Shown here piece after piece: positions 49,812 through 57,588 of a stretch of DNA of 64,000 bases (its first letter is position 1; the number at the start of each line of letters is the position of its first letter). The translations under genes were made by a program, and so were the position numbers. The DNA lies in contig AP017308.1 of the NCBI GenBank assembly GCA_001548435.1, positions 1,249,030 to 1,313,029 of the forward strand. Direction: 5' to 3'. This DNA comes from Leptolyngbya sp. NIES-3755. Lineage in GTDB: Bacteria > Cyanobacteriota > Cyanobacteriia > Leptolyngbyales > Leptolyngbyaceae. The notes below the pieces were generated by a model, which did no database searches, was not told the origin of the DNA, and worked only from the letters and a program-made list of their open reading frames with translations.

Positions 49812-50225
49812 ATGGACGAAATCGATAAATTGCTCAACAGTTTGAACAATTCCGCTCCTGAACCCCGCCCTTCTTCAGAAGCGAAACCTGCGGCGGCTCG
49901 ATCGTCGATCGAGGATTTACTCAAGCAAATCGATGTCGAGCCGCAAATTACTCCGAGTTCATCTAGCGATCGTTTGTTCGATGAATTGAAGCAAGAGCGC
50001 GAAGAATCTATCAGACAAGCTGCTCAACAAAAACAGGAACGTCTCGAACAACTCAAACAACAGCGTCGTCAAGCTCTGATTGTCAAAGCTCAGGAATGGT
50101 TGAAAAATCTCGATCCGAATTCGAGTGAAGGGCGATGGTTTGAGGAATTTGCTTGTAATTATGAAAATCGAACTGTTGCAGCGATCGATTATCTTGAAGC
50201 GTTGCAAGAAGTCGATCGGGATTAA
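49812..50225 (+). CDS. coiled-coil protein following the vWA gene, function unknown
   Basis: 137 aa. A short N-terminal helix (MDEIDKLLNSLN) is followed by a Ser/Pro-rich linker that repeats the motif once more (SSIEDLLKQID), then a strongly charged coiled coil (about 55-95, REESIRQAAQQKQERLEQLK) and a compact C-terminal domain (WLKNLDPNSSEGRWFEEFACNY). GAAGGACG precedes the ATG. Convergent with the pseudokinase gene, sharing four bases at the stops. Confidence 0.78.
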   Translation: MDEIDKLLNSLNNSAPEPRPSSEAKPAAARSSIEDLLKQIDVEPQITPSSSSDRLFDELKQEREESIRQAAQQKQERLEQLKQQRRQALIVKAQEWLKNLDPNSSEGRWFEEFACNYENRTVAAIDYLEALQEVDRD

Positions 50226-52306
50226 GGAAGGGAATTTTTCTGTGTTTTAGACAATGGAATTAAGCCAGTTTTGTCTAATAAGCTCTGCCCCTCGATCGTT
50301 CTTAAAATGCTGGCAAACTTTCGTCCTACTGGTGGTCTCGCATTGTTTCTCGCAGAGACAACTGCTAGAGAATACATTAATGGATAGCCCTGAGTTTGAA
50401 AGGCAAGGAAATTACGATCGTAACTTCCCTTCGCAGTACATAAATCAATTTGTGGTGTAATTGGTTTTCCACTATCTAACAACAATGGAGCAACGGGCGA
50501 TCGATTACCTTCGATCAACGCCAACGGATAGACTAAGCACTGTCCATAAACTTGGCTCAGGGAACCAAATGCGATCGATCCAACTTGTTCTTGTTCAAAA
50601 TCTCGTAGGACTTGCCGCAAACTATCAAAAGTGGGAAGTTCTGAGATCGAGCTTTCTCTGAGCTTCCGAAACTTCTGAATGCTCTGTTGATCTCGCAAGA
50701 CGCGCTGTTCAAAGACTCGGACTAACTCTGGTTCAGCAGGAATATAAAGTCGCACAGGAAGATCAGCACCACCAATCTGTTTCCAATTCTGAATCTCACC
50801 TGTGTAAAGCTGTTTGAGTTGCTTAAAGCTAATCTGACCATTGAGAAATCTAGGTAAGCTATTATCCCGGTTTGAATAGCTAAATGCAACGAATACTGCC
50901 AAACCATCATAAGCAATGTTTTGTGTATCAAACTCTGCACCAACTGGATCGATCAAGCTTGTAACTAAGAATTCGGCTTGTTGCGATCGCACTTTCTCGA
51001 TCGCGCTTTCGATCGTTTCTTCAGGCTGATAGTTAAGCTGTAATTTTGGTTGTCGCTCTTGTAAAATCGTCTCTAGGTTTTTACCTTGCTGAATTAGATT
51101 CTTTTGTCGAGAAACATACGACCATAAGCTGCGTTGTTCTCCAGTGTAGTTAAATCTACCACTTGGAATATCGCTGACTGATTCGATTTTAGGCACTAAG
51201 CGTTCTGAGCTAGTTCTGGGTTTGGGGCGCAATGTTAAACTTAACCACCAAACTAAAGCACCGATTCCAAGCAATGCTAAACAGAGCAATCCCCATTTTT
51301 TCCAGTTAATTTTGTGTTTGGGGTCATCTTGCTCTAATTCGATCGGTGCAATTTTTGACTCAGAAATCGGTTCGGGTGGAAGCTGTTTAAAGACTTGGCG
51401 AACTGTCTCAAGATTTTCAAAAGGTTGACCCGCACCAATTAGTCGTAGTAAAAATGCTTCAAAAGCGGGAGAACAAGGCAAGTCTGAATCAGAAGATTTA
51501 CCGCTTAAAAGTTGAATTCCGATCTGACCTAATGCTTTTAGATCATCTGCGATCGTCAATTTAGGTAATGCCAATTGAGTTGGAATAAACAATCTTTCCC
51601 ACAAAGCAAGATCCGTTAGATAAATCACGAACTCATCGTGCCACTCTGTTTGAGGTTGAATCAGTATCGTTTCTAAGCTCAGATTCCCATGAACTAACTG
51701 AGCTTCGATCTGTCCATTCGGCAATCGAAACTTCTGACGATGTAATAGTTCTAATGATTGTAGAATCTGAGCAATTACTCGCCGTACTTGAATGGCAGGC
51801 ATTGTGCCCAACTGTGGAAGTTGAGATTGCAAAGTTGAATAAGCGTTGTAATCATCGAGTGTAATCAAATAACAACGGGTTTCGGATTGATCTGCGATCG
51901 CGTCATACGGTGTAATCAATCGAAAATCCTGCGATCGACCATCTGCTAGAGAAATCCCAGTTAATCCTGCAAATGCTCGCTGTCGTTGGCGAATTTCAGT
52001 CGTGTTAAAACATCGAGTGGGTAAAACATATTCACGAATGATCACGGATCGATCTTCTAGTTCCTGATACCCTCGATAAAGCCTTCCCAAGCCTCGTACT
52101 GTCAGAAATTCCTCAATCACATAAGTGCCGCGTTGTCCTCTAAGTTTTGACTGCTCAGGTAAGACACTGGGAAATAAGCATTTTGAACAAAGATTGCTCT
52201 CTTGCGATCGCTGTGACTGTTCGCAGTGCAACGGATTTTTGGCAGCACAGCGGTACTGATTGTAGTGAAATCGATTGTTCTGAGTGGGAGGTAGGGAAAG
52301 GGTCAT
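50222..52306 (-). CDS. pseudokinase fused to a PstS-like binding domain
   Basis: 694 aa. Residues ~19-45 have cysteines resembling the zinc ribbon of cyanobacterial Ser/Thr kinases. A kinase-like domain (about 60-320) follows, but catalytic motifs are changed: Lys is Arg in SVIIREYVL, HRD is HGN in LVHGNLSLETILI and DFG is DLA in YLTDLALW, so it is likely a pseudokinase. A membrane helix at ~340-362 leads to a C-terminal domain (about 380-680) resembling phosphate-binding PstS proteins (FLVTSLIDPVGAEFDTQNIAYDGLAVFVAFS). I infer a transmembrane sensor. Last gene of a three-gene operon with tight spacing. Confidence 0.8.
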   Translation of the reverse strand: MTLSLPPTQNNRFHYNQYRCAAKNPLHCEQSQRSQESNLCSKCLFPSVLPEQSKLRGQRGTYVIEEFLTVRGLGRLYRGYQELEDRSVIIREYVLPTRCFNTTEIRQRQRAFAGLTGISLADGRSQDFRLITPYDAIADQSETRCYLITLDDYNAYSTLQSQLPQLGTMPAIQVRRVIAQILQSLELLHRQKFRLPNGQIEAQLVHGNLSLETILIQPQTEWHDEFVIYLTDLALWERLFIPTQLALPKLTIADDLKALGQIGIQLLSGKSSDSDLPCSPAFEAFLLRLIGAGQPFENLETVRQVFKQLPPEPISESKIAPIELEQDDPKHKINWKKWGLLCLALLGIGALVWWLSLTLRPKPRTSSERLVPKIESVSDIPSGRFNYTGEQRSLWSYVSRQKNLIQQGKNLETILQERQPKLQLNYQPEETIESAIEKVRSQQAEFLVTSLIDPVGAEFDTQNIAYDGLAVFVAFSYSNRDNSLPRFLNGQISFKQLKQLYTGEIQNWKQIGGADLPVRLYIPAEPELVRVFEQRVLRDQQSIQKFRKLRESSISELPTFDSLRQVLRDFEQEQVGSIAFGSLSQVYGQCLVYPLALIEGNRSPVAPLLLDSGKPITPQIDLCTAKGSYDRNFLAFQTQGYPLMYSLAVVSARNNARPPVGRKFASILRTIEGQSLLDKTGLIPLSKTQKNSLP

Positions 52307-52309
52307 AGT

Positions 52310-52921
52310 CTAAAGTCTTCGCCATGCAAAAATGAGCGATCGTACCCAGTAAATCGGACGCAGGATTGAAACCACGATCGGATTTGACTTAATCCAAACA
52401 AGCACAAATCCTTCTAATCTCATCAAAATTCGTCCAAGCTTCGTTTTCGGAACTTTTCGTTGAGTGAGCGATCGTAGTTCTTTTCTAGCTTTCGCTGTGT
52501 GTTCTTCAAGGTTAAAACCCTGTTGAGCCGCTTCTTCTAGAAACTGTGCTTCTGCTTCTAAGTCGATCGAAGTTGGCATGACAAAGCAGAACTCTCCAGG
52601 CATTTCTTCAATCACTCGAATGGTATAGCCTTGAAGTTTCGCAGTTCCAAATCGACGCTTCCAAACAGCTTTTGGATTGTTGGATAGTTCTTTTCTCAGT
52701 GTTTCATCCTGAGTCGGCGCGATCAAATATAAAGTGTTCAAGCTATTTTGAAAGACTTTTAGCTTTAGAGATGAAAGTAATGTCTCTCCAAACTCCTGAT
52801 CCCAGATTGCTTGCGGAGTCTCGACCAAGGCAGTTCTAAAAGATTCATCGTGTGCGGCTTTTCCAAGTAACCGCGATTCAATCTGCTCACGAGTTAACGA
52901 TTCAGTTTCTAGTTCACTCAT
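52310..52921 (-). CDS. protein with two NHLP-like (nitrile hydratase leader-like) domains and a hydrophobic tail
   Basis: 203 aa. Residues ~19-70 and ~75-117 each look like the leader fold seen in NHLP-type peptide precursors: NP/ETP-x-A-W-x-x-x-FG, then a strand with T/S-L-Y-L-I-x-P or FCFVMPT. No Gly-Gly cleavage site and no variable core peptide are seen. Residues ~118-160 are helical and charged; ~163-200 are hydrophobic with interspersed basic residues. So it may not be a precursor; it may be a membrane-bound relative. Sandwiched without gaps between the methyltransferase (1-base gap) and the pseudokinase (3-base gap). Confidence 0.6.
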   Translation of the reverse strand: MSELETESLTREQIESRLLGKAAHDESFRTALVETPQAIWDQEFGETLLSSLKLKVFQNSLNTLYLIAPTQDETLRKELSNNPKAVWKRRFGTAKLQGYTIRVIEEMPGEFCFVMPTSIDLEAEAQFLEEAAQQGFNLEEHTAKARKELRSLTQRKVPKTKLGRILMRLEGFVLVWIKSNPIVVSILRPIYWVRSLIFAWRRL

Positions 52922-52922
52922 T

Positions 52923-53762
52923 TTACGATCGACCTAATAGCGCGACACCATCGTTCAATAGTTGCGGCACTTTCCGAAGTAACCAACCAAAGGGTACATC
53001 TCGATTCAAGCGGCGTGCTTCCTCCAAGAACAATCGAAACGTTTGCGGCTCCCAACCATACGAACTGAAGAAATTCGCCCCCGCTTCAGGTGCAAACTTC
53101 AAAGCTGCATTTGCGGCAGTAAATTGTTCTCCCCAAGTTTGCATCGTCATGTTTAACAACAGCGGAGAAGCCAAATCGGTAATCCATCCAGTAAAGCGAT
53201 CGCACTCGTTCAAATCAGTTGCAAGCTCACCGACTTCTGTTTCACTTAAATAAGCTAACAATCCCTCAGTAATGATTAAAGTCTTGCTAGACTCTCGATT
53301 AATACGATCGAACAATGCCTTTCGCGCTTTTTGCCCTGTTAAATCTAGAGAAATCGATTCCAAAGCACAGCGAGATTCCACTTCTACTAATTGCTTAGTT
53401 TTATACTCAATCACCTGCGGCAAATCTACCTCAATCCATCGTAGAGACTTGGGTAAAGACATCCGATACGGGCGAGTGTCCAATCCTGCGGCTAAGTTCA
53501 GAACCGTATCAATCTCAGCCGATTCAATCACTTCTAACAATAACTCATCGATCACAGTCGTCCGAACCGCAAGCATGTGACCTGCACCCTTAGACGAGCC
53601 GCCCATCCCTTCCAGAAAAGCTTCTCCACGCTGCCCACCCAACATTCGAGCATACGGATCGCGGAAATTTGCATCGGTTCGCTCCGTCTCGATCGCACGA
53701 CTAATCGCCATACCAAACGCCAGATCCGAAATACTCTGTATCTGTAATGTGGGCTGAGTCAT
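52923..53762 (-). CDS. leucine carboxymethyltransferase-like (Ppm1/TcmP) SAM methyltransferase
   Basis: 279 aa. The SAM-binding loop is LNLAAGLDTRPYRM (about 88-101), with IEVDLPQVIEYK downstream and ITEGLLAYLSETEV, which are signature segments of the LCMT family (PPM1, TcmP, putative O-methyltransferases). It could methylate a carboxyl or hydroxyl group of a peptide or a small molecule. First gene of the operon leading to the NHLP-like protein. A terminator lies just upstream in the direction of the eCIS cargo cluster. Confidence 0.85.
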   Translation of the reverse strand: MTQPTLQIQSISDLAFGMAISRAIETERTDANFRDPYARMLGGQRGEAFLEGMGGSSKGAGHMLAVRTTVIDELLLEVIESAEIDTVLNLAAGLDTRPYRMSLPKSLRWIEVDLPQVIEYKTKQLVEVESRCALESISLDLTGQKARKALFDRINRESSKTLIITEGLLAYLSETEVGELATDLNECDRFTGWITDLASPLLLNMTMQTWGEQFTAANAALKFAPEAGANFFSSYGWEPQTFRLFLEEARRLNRDVPFGWLLRKVPQLLNDGVALLGRS

Positions 53763-53775
53763 AGCAAGCGCAATT

Positions 53776-53818
53776 AAAAAAGGCTAACGGTCACTAGCTT
53801 AGAAAAACTAATGACCGT
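53776..53818 (-). terminator. terminator of the eCIS cargo cluster (minus strand)
   Basis: On the minus strand ACGGTCATTAG (53818-53808) pairs with CTAGTGACCGT (53797-53787), one mismatch. Six T lie at 53781-53776. It separates the leader-bearing cluster at 53848-57403 from the methyltransferase operon. Confidence 0.75.
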
Positions 53819-53847
53819 CGAGTAGTAGCCGAAAGTCGAATCCCAGA

Positions 53848-54138
53848 TTACATTGCCAGTTCTTCTTCCTCGCCTTCTTCACGCTGAATCGGATCTGCCT
53901 TCATTTGCATCTCTTCTTCCTCGCCTTCTTCGCGCTGAATTACCTTTGCTTGAACCGGATTAGCCAAGACTTGAACCCGATCCAAACTATGACCAAAACG
54001 CTCGGCTCGATCGAGTTGAGCTTCGAGTGGACGAGTTTCTTCTGTGACTTTCATCTGAGCCGCAAATGGACGCGACTCAAACCCATCCTGCAACGGTGGC
54101 TGAGCAGGTTTTTTGGTGGCGTACTGTTCTGTATTCAT
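53848..54138 (-). CDS. small eCIS leader-only protein with an acidic repeat tail
   Basis: 96 aa from ATG 54138 (a GTG at 54141 is possible). Residues 1-65 are the leader: SRPFAAQ, then QLDRAERFGH (41-50), SLDRVQV and PVQAK. The tail carries a near-duplicated acidic block: IQREEGEEEE (68-76) recurs as IQREEGEEEEL (84-94). No other domain. Last gene of a run of four sharing this leader; start is directly coupled to the stop of the gene before (TAG-TG-ATG). I infer a cargo, adaptor or chaperone of the injection system. Confidence 0.75.
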   Translation of the reverse strand: MNTEQYATKKPAQPPLQDGFESRPFAAQMKVTEETRPLEAQLDRAERFGHSLDRVQVLANPVQAKVIQREEGEEEEMQMKADPIQREEGEEEELAM

Positions 54139-54140
54139 CA

Positions 54141-54470
54141 CTAGATCAATCCAATTAACATTGGCAAGATTGTTGGAAGAAGCTGCATAATCATCGGCAT
54201 CAGCATTTCCATGATTCCACCCCCAGCAGCTTCACGCTGAATCGGATCAGCTTTGGCTTGTACTGCGGTAGTTGGAGCCGCATGAGTTTGTAAATTGCCA
54301 AAACTATGTCCGAATTGTTCAGCACGATCGAGTTGAGTGTGAAGCTCTGTTTGTTCTGAGAGCGACTCATCTTCCTTCGCTTGCAGAGCAGGAAAGGCTC
54401 TGGGCTGAAAGCTTTGTTGCACGGGAGCGACGCTGGGGGCTTTTTTCTGAGTCTGTAATTGTGCGGTCAT
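54141..54470 (-). CDS. small eCIS leader protein with hydrophobic tail
   Basis: 109 aa from ATG 54470, chosen because AGGAG lies ten bases upstream; the open frame extends to 54560 but overlaps the 286-aa gene. Leader: QPRAFPALQAK (22-32), QLDRAEQFGH (46-55), VQAKADPIQRE (70-80). The end (86-109) is strongly hydrophobic with repeated Met/Leu/Pro/Ile, followed by the stop, so it may insert into a membrane. A pore-forming peptide delivered by the injection system is one reading; a membrane anchor is another. Confidence 0.75.
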   Translation of the reverse strand: MTAQLQTQKKAPSVAPVQQSFQPRAFPALQAKEDESLSEQTELHTQLDRAEQFGHSFGNLQTHAAPTTAVQAKADPIQREAAGGGIMEMLMPMIMQLLPTILPMLIGLI

Positions 54471-54519
54471 GGGGGTATTTCTCCTAATGGATGAATCAGC
54501 GGGCAAACTTGGGTGAGGA

Positions 54520-55380
54520 CTATTCGCCTGTGTCCTCTGCTGTCGTATCTGCATTACCACCCTGTGACGGGAACAGTAACTTGATCACAGGCGGTAAGAG
54601 ATTGTTCAGCAACAATCCAAGAAAGAACATTTGGACAGGTGCTTGACTGTTCTGAATCGGTTTTTTTCGCTGGGTGAGCGTCCCCATTCCAGAAGCTCCA
54701 GGCATACTGACGCGCTCACCACGAGCGGCTTTTGCTCCCATATCATCAGCTTCTTGCTCTAGGCTAGGGTCAGCATTGATCGGAAGTCCGCCTGTATTAT
54801 CTGGCAGTGGGACTCGCCCAGCTCTTTGCTGTACGACGTGAGTTAGCTCATGTCCTAACAAAGCTTGCCCAGAAGGACTATCGGGATTGTATTGTCCGGG
54901 TGCAAAATGGATGCGGTTTCCTTGAGTGTAAGCGAGTGCACCCACAGAACTCGCTTGTGGTCCTTCATGAATCTGGACATCCGAGAAGCTAGTTCCAAAC
55001 GATCGTTCCATTTTCGTTTGGATATTTTTTGGCAGCGATCGACCATTATCTTTAGGCGATAAATCTGGCATTCGCTGTAGTAACTTTACGGTCTCTGGAT
55101 CAGCATGTCGCTGGATCGCTTTCATTTGCACCTCTGCATCGCGCTCCTGTTCTTCATCGACTACATTGCGCTGAACGTGAGTCTGGCGTTGAGCAGGTTG
55201 GATTTGCACTTGGCTGAGATGATGACCGAAACGATCGGCTCGATCGAGTTGAGTGTGAACGTTGTCTGCTCGCTTGAGTTGAGGGACTGAAGCAGGCAGA
55301 GAAAATTGGCGAGAAGTGATCGGCTGAGCGGTGATGTCAGTCGTCAGTCGCTTTTTCTGCGAATATGATTCAGTTTCCAT
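54520..55380 (-). CDS. DUF4157 protein, eCIS cargo or toxin candidate
   Basis: 286 aa. N-terminal leader (about 1-90) with SRQFSLPA, QLDRADRFGH (44-53) and VQMKAIQR. DUF4157 domain (about 120-222): MERSFGTSFSDVQIHEGPQA, the zinc motif HELTHVVQQ (177-185) and EQEADDMGAKAARG (208-221), whose Glu could be the third ligand. The tail (250-286) has a hydrophobic run FFLGLLLNNLLPPVIKLLF, then an acidic end. DUF4157 is a common marker of eCIS loci; in some of them it precedes toxin domains. Here only a membrane-active segment follows. Confidence 0.85.
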   Translation of the reverse strand: METESYSQKKRLTTDITAQPITSRQFSLPASVPQLKRADNVHTQLDRADRFGHHLSQVQIQPAQRQTHVQRNVVDEEQERDAEVQMKAIQRHADPETVKLLQRMPDLSPKDNGRSLPKNIQTKMERSFGTSFSDVQIHEGPQASSVGALAYTQGNRIHFAPGQYNPDSPSGQALLGHELTHVVQQRAGRVPLPDNTGGLPINADPSLEQEADDMGAKAARGERVSMPGASGMGTLTQRKKPIQNSQAPVQMFFLGLLLNNLLPPVIKLLFPSQGGNADTTAEDTGE

Positions 55381-55552
55381 ATTAAATCCATTCTCTTACA
55401 CGCTTAGAACACCCAAATCATTTCCAACTTAGTTATCCCATCATCAGCTTCGATGTTTCTAGTTCTTCAATCAAAGCTGTTACTGATTATTGTGATGGAA
55501 CTTTGCTGCTGATAAAATTAGACCTTTAGCTGATCCTATATTTTATGTTCAG

Positions 55553-57403
55553 CTACTTTAGATTCCTCAGTACTTTCGGAATATATCGAAATGCAGTCTG
55601 AGCAAATGATGGAGTCTGAGGAAGCCGCGTCGGATTGACCAGAACAAAATTGGGTTTGTAGGGCTTAGGCTGTTGATAATTCGTGAAAGATTCGGGAAAA
55701 TTGGGCTGCGACTTCCTAGAATTCCATGCCACGGGCTTCTGAACATTCGCTCTGCGGGATGGCTGATCATTATTCTTAAAGCCACCGCCCTCATATTCGT
55801 ATTTCTCACGCTTTCTCATCGCTTCTTCATCCTGCTGCCACATCTCCTGCATGACTTGTTGATACATAGGTCTTAGCAAGAGCGCTTCACTTCGATATTG
55901 TAAACTGGCGAGGTTGATCGCTTGATCATTGTCAGTTTCCTCATCAGTCACAATATCGAAAACTTTACCTTGCTTGAGAGCAGGAGAGTCCTCCTCAAAA
56001 TAGTCAAGCAACCATCGTCCACCTCTCTCGGCTGACTTCGCAGCATCAGCAATCGCAGTATGGAGTTGTTGTTTGAGATGAGTGCCTTTTTCAGCCGCGT
56101 TCTGCATTAGTCCATCGAGTTCTTCGCAGGTCTTTTGGATGGATTCAGGATTGATGCCGCTGTTCTCAGCAGTTTGCAAAATTAGCTGATCAAGCTTTGC
56201 TTCTATATTATTGGAAATGAGTGCGAAATCTTTTGCATAGCCTACCGATTTTAATCCGGTTACGATGACTTTTGCTAACCGACCTGCCGGAGTCACTGCA
56301 CAAGCTCCATCGATTCCTAAGCTAATACTATCCTTCACAACATTCACGATTCTCTCGTTACTAATCGATTTGTCGTTTTCGTAGTCTTGCCAGATTTCTG
56401 TAAGATCATTCTTAACCTTGCAGGCGCTCACGACGACTGGAGCTTTGCTGATGATGCTCTTGAAGGAGGAGTAGTTGCAAACTTCTGCGCCTGTCGCGAT
56501 CGCATTAGCCGCTGCATTTACCTGATCGAAAGTGTTGGTCTCAGCGCCCGCTTTTGCAGCAAGAAAAGCACCTTGCATTCCCTTAAATGTTTTGTACATA
56601 GGGACATTATTTTTGTCTGGTGCAAACTTAGAAGTCAAATTGCCCTTGATCTCGCTGTGATTTGCTCCAGTCGCTAGTAGATTTGCAGTATTAATTGATG
56701 ATTTCGTCTCCCCCTTGTCTGGTAGTGATTTGGATTGATTCTCTTCGCCTTCTTTGGGCTGCCGCTGCACGTTTTGACTTGCTTGGGCGCGTGTTGGGGA
56801 TTGGCTATTCTGTTGCACCACATGGGTTAATTCGTGCGCTAACAATACTTTTCCGGTTTGGCTACTCAGATCATATTCGCCTTGCCGGAAATACACATCT
56901 TGTCCAGTCGTGAATGCTCGTGCATTGATCGATCGATTCATCGAATCTGCCTGAGCATCGGTATGCACCCGAACTTCGCTAAAGTCGGTTCCAAACGATC
57001 GCTCCATCGATTCACGAGTGTCATCGGGCAACGCCTCTCCACTACCGCGTGATTGCTCGATCGAGTGTTCTAGAGGGTCATTTGATTCGGTGTTCTCTCC
57101 TGATGATTTGGTTTGTATCGAGTGAATTTCTGAAGGGGTTGCTGATCCAGGATTGTCTAGGCTATTAACGACTTTAGCAGCCATTTGATCGGCTTCTTGT
57201 TCGTAGGGATCATTCGCTTCTCCGATCGTTAACTTTGCTTGCACCGGATAGACTGAAATTTCACCCAAATGATGTCCTCGATCGGAATTTGTAGCACTTT
57301 GTTTCGGTTGTGCAGTAAACGATCGAGTTTGAAACACACTGTCTTGAATGGCGGGGGCAGAGTCTTCTAGTCGGCGTTTTTTGCGAGTCCGGAGTTTAGC
57401 CAT
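55553..57403 (-). CDS. large DUF4157 protein with uncharacterised C-terminal domain
   Basis: 616 aa from ATG 57403 (the frame extends to TTG 57424). Leader: basic start KLRTRKKRRLED, SRSFTAQP-like TRSFTAQP (26-33), DRGHHLGEI (41-49, contracted form), VQAKLTIGEANDPYEQEADQM (54-74). DUF4157 with HELTHVVQQ (190-198) ends near 200. Residues ~235-500 are helical with alanine-rich hydrophobic segments; ~500-616 is charged, then proline- and asparagine-rich. I recognise no toxin family in it. First gene of the minus-strand cargo cluster; probably the main effector candidate in this window. Confidence 0.82.
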   Translation of the reverse strand: MAKLRTRKKRRLEDSAPAIQDSVFQTRSFTAQPKQSATNSDRGHHLGEISVYPVQAKLTIGEANDPYEQEADQMAAKVVNSLDNPGSATPSEIHSIQTKSSGENTESNDPLEHSIEQSRGSGEALPDDTRESMERSFGTDFSEVRVHTDAQADSMNRSINARAFTTGQDVYFRQGEYDLSSQTGKVLLAHELTHVVQQNSQSPTRAQASQNVQRQPKEGEENQSKSLPDKGETKSSINTANLLATGANHSEIKGNLTSKFAPDKNNVPMYKTFKGMQGAFLAAKAGAETNTFDQVNAAANAIATGAEVCNYSSFKSIISKAPVVVSACKVKNDLTEIWQDYENDKSISNERIVNVVKDSISLGIDGACAVTPAGRLAKVIVTGLKSVGYAKDFALISNNIEAKLDQLILQTAENSGINPESIQKTCEELDGLMQNAAEKGTHLKQQLHTAIADAAKSAERGGRWLLDYFEEDSPALKQGKVFDIVTDEETDNDQAINLASLQYRSEALLLRPMYQQVMQEMWQQDEEAMRKREKYEYEGGGFKNNDQPSRRANVQKPVAWNSRKSQPNFPESFTNYQQPKPYKPNFVLVNPTRLPQTPSFAQTAFRYIPKVLRNLK

Positions 57404-57481
57404 ATTTGGGAAGTCCTGGAACAAATTTCAGTCGATATCGATAAGGATGCCCATGAAAGTCGGTTCAGAGCTTTTGAACAA

Positions 57482-57499
57482 TTCCGTTAATATACGGAA
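57482..57499. promoter_or_regulatory. candidate operator palindrome between divergent eCIS genes
   Basis: TTCCGT-TAATAT-ACGGAA is a perfect 6-bp inverted repeat with an AT spacer. It sits in the 185-base divergent region between the large DUF4157 gene (57403) and the membrane protein (57589), a sensible place for joint control. Confidence 0.45.
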
Positions 57500-57588
57500 A
57501 TTTAATGAATCAAACAGCGGGTCTTCTGTCAGAATGGCGATCGAAAACTTTGCGTTTCAAAAGTTTGATTACAGGAAGGATGATGAGT

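Noticed and set aside
50461-50661. Plus-strand open frame inside the pseudokinase gene
   Set aside because: It is an antisense shadow of the PstS-like domain, with no start signal or family match.
57505-57588. Longer start for the eCIS membrane protein
   Set aside because: ATG 57505 lacks a ribosome site and would include the palindrome-adjacent region; ATG 57589 has AGGAAGG at the right distance.
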